A stretch of DNA of 64,000 nt from JAUWKC01 sp035527845 (lineage in GTDB: Bacteria > Planctomycetota > Phycisphaerae > Sedimentisphaerales > Anaerobacaceae): positions 21,741-85,740 of the forward strand of contig DATKZT010000018.1 in NCBI GenBank assembly GCA_035527845.1, written 5' to 3'. The notes under the pieces are model-generated. The model did not search any database. It saw nothing but the letters and a program-made list of their open reading frames with translations, and had not been told where the DNA came from. This document shows, one piece after another, positions 59,269-64,000 of the stretch; position 1 is the first letter of the stretch; every line of letters starts with the position of its first letter. The translations under genes and the position numbers were made by a program.

Positions 59269-60432
59269 TCACGGCCTGACGTTCCGCCGATGATAGTGCA
59301 TCTCCAGGTTCTTCACCGCAGGTCCCGCTTCGCTCCGCGCAGGCAGCGTTATCTCGAACTCCAGCGTATAAGCGTCCTTTCGCTCATATTCCGCGTTTCG
59401 GCCGTCCATCGTGCATTTTTCCATGTCCCACTGACCCGGTATATGCTGAATCATCGTAAGAACCGCCGGACTATCCTTGAAGTTCTCTATCTTGGCCGTG
59501 ATAAGCTCATCCGTATCGAAAAGCACCAAGTTGTCGCTCGTATTCTTTTGCAGATTGATTCGCGTGTCGCGCATCTTCTGCTGCGTCACAACGATGTCCC
59601 TGCTGTCGCCGATGTACAGCTCCATTTTCTCGCCCACCGGCACCAGCCCCGTCACGTCCTCGCCCAGAAAGATGTTGCTGCCGTGCCCGTCATCCTGAAA
59701 GATTCGCGCCTTGCCCCCCCACAGCGCATTCTCGCCGAGACTGCTCTTATCATCGTTGACTATCCGATAGCTCACCGGAATCCCCACGTTCTTGTTCTCC
59801 AGCTTCTCCGGGTCCCACGGCAGCTTCGCGGCATCGAACGTCCAGACCTTCGTAACAGGAACCTTCGCCTTCTCGAAAAACAGCATCTGCTTGGTCATCT
59901 CGTGGTCGATGCCCTGCTCGAAGGCCTTGCCGTAATCGAGCTTGACCACTGCCTTATCGAAGTCCTCGCCCGAGAAGTTCCGCAGCACCAGAAAGCTGCT
60001 CAGCCCCACGTGCGTCTCGAGCTTATCAGCCAGCGCCTTATACGTGATCAGCCGGTCTATATTAGACAGCAGATAGCTGATGCGGACCGTCTCGGCAAAG
60101 TTGCCCTTGCACGCAATCTCCCACACCAGCGCCGCCTCCCCCGGCGGATAGCTCACGTTCAGCAGGTTGACGTCCGCAGGATGGTCCAGCACCTTCAGGC
60201 GTATCGAGTCCTCGTCGATAGAGACCCCCTTCCACGAAAAGTCCACCTTGTTGAGCCCTTCCTGCAGCGTAAGCACACGCTCTTCCTCAATCAGCGTCGC
60301 CTGCGGATTATCCAGCCGAATCACCGTATCCGCCCGCTCCGGAAGCGCAACCAATTTGATCCGCGCCTGTGCAATCCCACTAACCACCAGCATCAACACA
60401 ATTGTCGTTAGTGCAATTCTTCTACCGTTCAT
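59269..60432 (-). CDS. Exported DUF4139-related protein (paralog 2)
   Basis: 387 residues with a signal peptide (about 1-23, ending G-I-A-Q-A). It resembles paralog 1 more distantly: L-I-E-E-E-R-V-L-T-L-Q-E-G-L-N-K-V-D-F-S-W replaces the L-V-R-E...F-S-W block, and V-L-R-N-F-S-G-E-D-F replaces V-T-N-N-S-G-E-D-Y. The start overlaps the end of the upstream gene by 11 bp. Function unknown; the cluster order suggests a surface complex with its paralogs. Confidence 0.75.
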   Translation of the reverse strand: MNGRRIALTTIVLMLVVSGIAQARIKLVALPERADTVIRLDNPQATLIEEERVLTLQEGLNKVDFSWKGVSIDEDSIRLKVLDHPADVNLLNVSYPPGEAALVWEIACKGNFAETVRISYLLSNIDRLITYKALADKLETHVGLSSFLVLRNFSGEDFDKAVVKLDYGKAFEQGIDHEMTKQMLFFEKAKVPVTKVWTFDAAKLPWDPEKLENKNVGIPVSYRIVNDDKSSLGENALWGGKARIFQDDGHGSNIFLGEDVTGLVPVGEKMELYIGDSRDIVVTQQKMRDTRINLQKNTSDNLVLFDTDELITAKIENFKDSPAVLTMIQHIPGQWDMEKCTMDGRNAEYERKDAYTLEFEITLPARSEAGPAVKNLEMHYHRRNVRP

Positions 60433-61903
60433 CTTTCAATCTCCTTTCAATAAATTTCCGGATTATATTCAATACTTTATCTCTTTGATCCTCATGTAAG
60501 ATCTCAACCTCGTACGTTTTGCCGGCCTTTATGGTGACTTCTCCGACGTTCGGCTCGTAGTCGGCCGGACCGGGATTCGGACGTGTGCTGATGACATATC
60601 GCCCGGGCGGTATGCCGCTTATCTTGAATGTGCCATCTGCACTCAGATGCCCCGAGTACCCCCATGTGCCGATCTTGTTTCCTCCTTCCGGTTCAAGTTC
60701 AAGAGTGATCCCCCCCGCCGGCCTGTTCCCATCCCGGTCAACGACTTTGCCAAGAACGGTCCCTGTGCCGGTCATCACCAGCTTAATCCCGTCCGTGGGA
60801 ATCTCGTATTGCTCCAATATCGAATTCTTAAGATACAGACCTTCCGCCCGGCACATAACGCTCATAAATCCCTTTGGCAGCAGGCATATCTCGAATCGCC
60901 CTTGGGCGTCTGTCGTCGAGCCCCTCTCTCCGGCACATGGATACCCGAGTCCATCGGGCCCCAAGACGCTTTCCGCTGACACGTGCACGCCGGCGATAGG
61001 ATTCCCGGCCGTATCAACTACAACACCTTTGACGCAATGCGGCCGAGCCAGACTAATCTTGAATTGCAGAAACTCAGGCAGATCGTTGTTCCAATTCCCC
61101 TGCTCCCGCGCAGCATAGCCGTCCGCCAATACCCGTATCTCATAGTAGCCAGTAGGGATATGTGCAATCTCGCAGAAGCCCTTGTTGTCAGTATTGCCGC
61201 GCTTGATCTCTTTGTATTCTCTCTGCTGCTCCCGTCTCATCAACACTATCTCAGCATTCGTAATCGGTTTCTTAGTCTCCATGTCGAACACTTCGGCACG
61301 AATCAGGCCCATCCCGGCAAATTCCGGCGAAACCGAGCCGGGTCGCTTGTCAATGACGACGATGTTTTCCGCGACTTTCACCTGCTTCCAGACAACCGCC
61401 CCACCCCCGACATATACATCCACTCTCGGTGGGTCAACGGCTCTCCCGAAGTTTGGATGACCGGAGAACAATCTGTGGCTGCTGGGGCTGTTGTACAACC
61501 GGTCCCAGTCATTGGGATTCCATATTGTGAACGTCCAGTCGATGCGGTCTTCTTCCTCGCCAGGCTCATCACGCTTAAAGTAGTTGATCTTCGGGCCATT
61601 GTGCACGATCAGCTCGAGCCGCCTGGCCCGGATTCTCGAAAATACCTTCAGGGCCTCGTTGAACTCGTCTGTGTTCTGCCCGTGATACTCAAACTCGTAC
61701 ATGCTGCCAGTCCCAAATGGCGGCCCGGCCCACCAGCTTACGCGAGTAGGAAGATTTGCCATTCCCACCGAGCCGACCGGCCAGCCATGGTCCTCGATGG
61801 GCTCGTTGCCACCGACCTCAATTAGCGACAAGGCAGGCTCCACGAGCGCAAGAACCAAACCGAGAACAAGCACAAGCGTTTGCGCCTTTGCTTTTCTGTC
61901 CAT
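60422..61903 (-). CDS. Exported protein with carboxypeptidase-regulatory-like domains
   Basis: 493 residues. The signal peptide is rich in Val/Leu (1-26). The N-terminal 200 residues are unassigned. Three beta-sandwich repeats of the carboxypeptidase-regulatory type follow: about 205-290 (A-E-V-F-D-M-E-T-K-K-P-I-T-N-A-E-I-V-L), 295-380 (V-D-T-A-G-N-P-I-A-G-V-H-V-S-A) and 385-470 (V-D-R-D-G-N-R-P-A-G-G-I-T-L). These are structural or ligand-binding modules. The gene lies 24 bp after the anti-sigma fusion gene and overlaps the next by 11 bp. Comparable modules form the payload of cassette 4 at 13012. Confidence 0.78.
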   Translation of the reverse strand: MDRKAKAQTLVLVLGLVLALVEPALSLIEVGGNEPIEDHGWPVGSVGMANLPTRVSWWAGPPFGTGSMYEFEYHGQNTDEFNEALKVFSRIRARRLELIVHNGPKINYFKRDEPGEEEDRIDWTFTIWNPNDWDRLYNSPSSHRLFSGHPNFGRAVDPPRVDVYVGGGAVVWKQVKVAENIVVIDKRPGSVSPEFAGMGLIRAEVFDMETKKPITNAEIVLMRREQQREYKEIKRGNTDNKGFCEIAHIPTGYYEIRVLADGYAAREQGNWNNDLPEFLQFKISLARPHCVKGVVVDTAGNPIAGVHVSAESVLGPDGLGYPCAGERGSTTDAQGRFEICLLPKGFMSVMCRAEGLYLKNSILEQYEIPTDGIKLVMTGTGTVLGKVVDRDGNRPAGGITLELEPEGGNKIGTWGYSGHLSADGTFKISGIPPGRYVISTRPNPGPADYEPNVGEVTIKAGKTYEVEILHEDQRDKVLNIIRKFIERRLKDER

Positions 61904-61927
61904 ATCGGTATCCCCTTGTTTGAGCTA

Positions 61928-63781
61928 TTACTGCGTTATCGCCTCTTCACGTACGCCGTGATACGTAGTCACCGTATAGTTAAATGTCCGCTTGCTTCTC
62001 GGTTCGACCTCCAGCTTGAACCGTGCGCTGCTGACATCGTGCTTCTCAAAGGGGCTGTCGGCCTTCAAGGACCAGTACGCCGTGCCGAAGCCGCGGGTGA
62101 TTTCAATCTCAACCGGCAAAGTCCGCGTGTTCATAATCTCCATCTGCCAGGTGCGTATCTCGTCCCAGCCGGCAATATTCTTCTTCCGGTCGAATCTGTA
62201 GTTGGCCGTCTTATAATCCATCAGCTTCGGCTCGACCGTAACAAGTCTCGCAGCACCTAAATTCAGCTCCACCTCCTCGTTCACCGGAATATATTTTGTG
62301 CTGGTCCCGCCCACGTACGAAAGATACCCCTCGCCGTCAGCCAGACCGTAGATTTTCACATTACCATTGGGAATCGGCGTCTTTCCGAGGTTGTGCTCCT
62401 CGTCATTGGCAAACGACACAAACCTTATCGTTTGCTGCCCGTACCGCTGCTCATCATACTTGTACAGGCTCTTAACCTCGATCTCATCCTCCTCGAACGA
62501 CATCAGCCGCTTGCCCCATTTATCGGGAATCGTCTCCGTCCCTTCAATCGTATAAAGGAAATATTCGCTCAGGCCTTCCTTTTTGATTTGCTTAGGTTTC
62601 CAGCCTAGACCGACCCCATCAGCATCCTCCTCACCAAAAAACACGCCCTGGGATTCCGCTTCCCTCCAGTAGAAGGTTGACCCGGGCCGTGATTCATTCA
62701 CGGGGGCAGGCCCTATGGGGCTTCCATAAGGATACTGGCGCCTGGCCAATTCTGCTATCTGGTCGAGCAGGTGGACTTTGCCGACTATGAGCCGCGTTTG
62801 CGCATCCTCATAATCCTCGCCCGTGTTATTGGCGACACGCACATACCCCTGCAGCTTCATCTTCCGCTCATCCGCCGAGAGCGTCCCCATGTAGAACGCA
62901 CGCCAGGATAAGCCGCTCGTAAAATATGTTATCTCGAAAGGCACCTGGCCGCCGACCTCCGAACGGATAAGCCAGCGGCCAAGCTCTCGCAGCCTCGCTG
63001 GGAACACCAGCTGTTCAATGGTAATTTTGTCTTTCTGCTCCAGCGGCTCCAGATGTAGCGACGTCGGATCAATCAGCGTATTGGCCCACATGAACTGAAG
63101 CCAGTTCCAGCCCCGCTTCAATGTCAGGTTCCGCCGCTCCCGCACCAGGGTCAAATCCGCTGAATTATAAATCGTAATCTGAACGTTCTGGCGCCTCGGC
63201 AGCACCACCAGCTCTATCGCACTGGCCGGCGCAAACGGCGCCTTCGAAAAATCAACCTCCGCACTTGCAGCCCCCTCACCTCCTCTTGCAATCAGACCCA
63301 TCCGCTCTCGGGCGCCCGCAAGCTCACTCACACCGTGCTCGTCAAACATTCTTATCGGCTTGCTTGGAGAAACGCCCTGCTCATTGTCATGTGCAACAGG
63401 CATCTCCTCACGTGGCGTCGTCGGCTCTTTCACAATCGGCGTCCCCGGCTCGCCGGGTCCCTGAAGCACAGACACCAGCAGCAGCGAGCCCATCAGCAGC
63501 ACCGCAGCCGCTGCGCCGATCCACGCCGGTGCACGCAGCCAGACCGTTCTCGTTGCAGCCGGCCTTTGCACACCTTCCACTACCTTCGAAATCAACTGCT
63601 CGGAAACCTCTGCCTCTTCCCGCAGCAAGTCGAGGGCCGCAAATCTGCGACCCAGCAGCTCAAGGGCCTCCCTGCAGTCGCCGCATGCCTCCAGGTGCTG
63701 CTCGGCCTGCGCAAGCTGAGACTCTGAGGCCAGCTTGAACTGGTATTCAATTAGCTCTCGCTCGGTAAGATGAACCTTCAT
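61928..63781 (-). CDS. Zinc-finger anti-sigma factor fused to an exported DUF4139 domain (paralog 3)
   Basis: 617 residues. The N-terminus is a ZAS anti-sigma domain: H29-x3-C33-x2-C36 (Q-H-L-E-A-C-G-D-C), the same spacing as in the cassette 1 partner. A membrane helix (about 86-107) and a Pro/Glu-rich linker follow. The exported DUF4139 domain (about 190-617) is closely similar to the neighbouring paralog 1, sharing I-K-K-E-G-L-S-E-Y-F-L-Y-T-I-E-G-T-E-T-I-P (as separate segments). It overlaps the sigma gene by 4 bp (ATGA). It thus ties sigma release to an extracytoplasmic DUF4139 module that also exists as a stand-alone secreted protein next door. Confidence 0.85.
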   Translation of the reverse strand: MKVHLTERELIEYQFKLASESQLAQAEQHLEACGDCREALELLGRRFAALDLLREEAEVSEQLISKVVEGVQRPAATRTVWLRAPAWIGAAAAVLLMGSLLLVSVLQGPGEPGTPIVKEPTTPREEMPVAHDNEQGVSPSKPIRMFDEHGVSELAGARERMGLIARGGEGAASAEVDFSKAPFAPASAIELVVLPRRQNVQITIYNSADLTLVRERRNLTLKRGWNWLQFMWANTLIDPTSLHLEPLEQKDKITIEQLVFPARLRELGRWLIRSEVGGQVPFEITYFTSGLSWRAFYMGTLSADERKMKLQGYVRVANNTGEDYEDAQTRLIVGKVHLLDQIAELARRQYPYGSPIGPAPVNESRPGSTFYWREAESQGVFFGEEDADGVGLGWKPKQIKKEGLSEYFLYTIEGTETIPDKWGKRLMSFEEDEIEVKSLYKYDEQRYGQQTIRFVSFANDEEHNLGKTPIPNGNVKIYGLADGEGYLSYVGGTSTKYIPVNEEVELNLGAARLVTVEPKLMDYKTANYRFDRKKNIAGWDEIRTWQMEIMNTRTLPVEIEITRGFGTAYWSLKADSPFEKHDVSSARFKLEVEPRSKRTFNYTVTTYHGVREEAITQ

Positions 63782-64000
63782 TCGACAACCCCCGAAACCT
63801 CAGGCAACTTCCGAGCCAGTGTCTTTAGCGCCCTGTACATCTGCGTCTTTACCGCCCCGACTGAGCAGCCCAAAACCTCCGCCACCTCCGGATAGCTGAG
63901 CTGCTGATAATATGCCAGAACCAGCGTCGCCCGCTGCCTCTCCGGCAGCATCTCAATCGCCCTTCTCACCTGCCGTCTCTGCTCAGCCCGTATCACCTGC
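63778..64000 (-). CDS. ECF-type sigma factor, 5' part outside the window
   Basis: Only the C-terminal 73 codons are visible; the frame continues past base 64000. Region 4 is complete: L-P-E-R-Q-R-A-T-L-V-L-A-Y-Y, Y-P-E-V-A-E-V-L-G-C-S and V-K-T-Q-M-Y-R-A-L. It overlaps its anti-sigma partner by 4 bp and would head the minus-strand DUF4139 cluster. Its region 4 differs from that of the four sigma factors at 5.8-13 kb, so it likely serves other promoters. Confidence 0.85.
   Translation of the reverse strand, partial: QVIRAEQRRQVRRAIEMLPERQRATLVLAYYQQLSYPEVAEVLGCSVGAVKTQMYRALKTLARKLPEVSGVVE

Noticed and set aside
59131..60411. 426-codon plus-strand frame opposite the DUF4139-related gene
   Set aside because: Antisense shadow, rich in His/Arg/Leu from third-position bias; no signal or domain.
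1..64000. tRNA, rRNA, tmRNA and CRISPR features
   Set aside because: Intergenic regions were read on both strands and no cloverleaf, rRNA segment or spaced repeat array was found; a covariance scan was not possible here.

Overview
The window reads as a gene-dense, GC-moderate chromosome segment of a planctomycete. My best inference is class Phycisphaerae, Sedimentisphaerales-like. The support is indirect: tandem ECF sigma factors paired with membrane proteins sharing a W-R-x-I-M-x-S-[KR]-I-x-K-L-A-A-A motif; several FGE-like/sialidase fusions; a Tat-exported sulfatase; a PL10 pectate lyase; DUF4139 proteins; a very long FN3/Calx-beta secreted protein; and G/T-rich degenerate intergenic repeats. 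No rRNA, tRNA, CRISPR array or prophage was seen.

Layout. (1) 2-3589: an NfeD/NfeD/FloA membrane-microdomain operon, cut at the left edge, plus a small proline-rich membrane protein. (2) 3865-5496: a cytoplasmic TPR protein on the minus strand. (3) 5813-15834: four consecutive cassettes, each an ECF sigma factor gene overlapping by 4 bp a membrane-anchored putative anti-sigma protein. The exported C-termini differ: LolA-like + NTF2-like; PDZ; LolA-like + NTF2-like + beta-sandwich; duplicated carboxypeptidase-regulatory-like modules. The cassettes share a promoter-proximal motif about 40 nt before each sigma start and a roughly 73-nt structured terminator element after each payload gene. (4) 15991-23304 (minus): a seven-gene unit with two small unknown proteins, an FAD oxidoreductase, two FGE-like/sialidase fusions, a DJ-1/PfpI protein and a response regulator. 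(5) 23378-28039 (plus): a soluble histidine kinase, two CNNM/CBS proteins and a GT-C membrane protein. A PBP4-type carboxypeptidase converges on it. (6) 29.5-32.4 kb: an accessory-looking stretch with G/T-rich repeats, a PIN-domain remnant, an FRG-domain protein and a DUF559 endonuclease ORF bounded by inverted repeats. (7) larC, then a promoter-hairpin-terminator unit that looks like a small RNA gene. (8) 34069-41736: a 2555-residue secreted modular protein. (9) An orphan TolC-like protein and a small two-helix membrane protein, followed by a MITE-like inverted-repeat element. (10) 44731-54587: an operon with a sodium/solute symporter, sulfatase, unknown lipoprotein-sized protein, UroD/MtaA-like protein and two more FGE-like/sialidase fusions. 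A PL10 pectate lyase and an aldose 1-epimerase converge on it. Together this looks like a locus for using sulfated or acidic polysaccharide. (11) 57837-64000 (minus): an ECF sigma factor (cut by the window), a zinc-finger anti-sigma fused to DUF4139, a carboxypeptidase-regulatory-like protein and two further DUF4139-type proteins.

The recurring theme is ECF sigma control coupled directly to exported domains: in five places the membrane partner of a sigma factor carries a large extracytoplasmic domain. The second theme is polysaccharide handling by secreted, symporter-linked enzymes. The four FGE-like domains lack both cysteines needed by true formylglycine-generating enzymes, so they probably do not mature the sulfatase.
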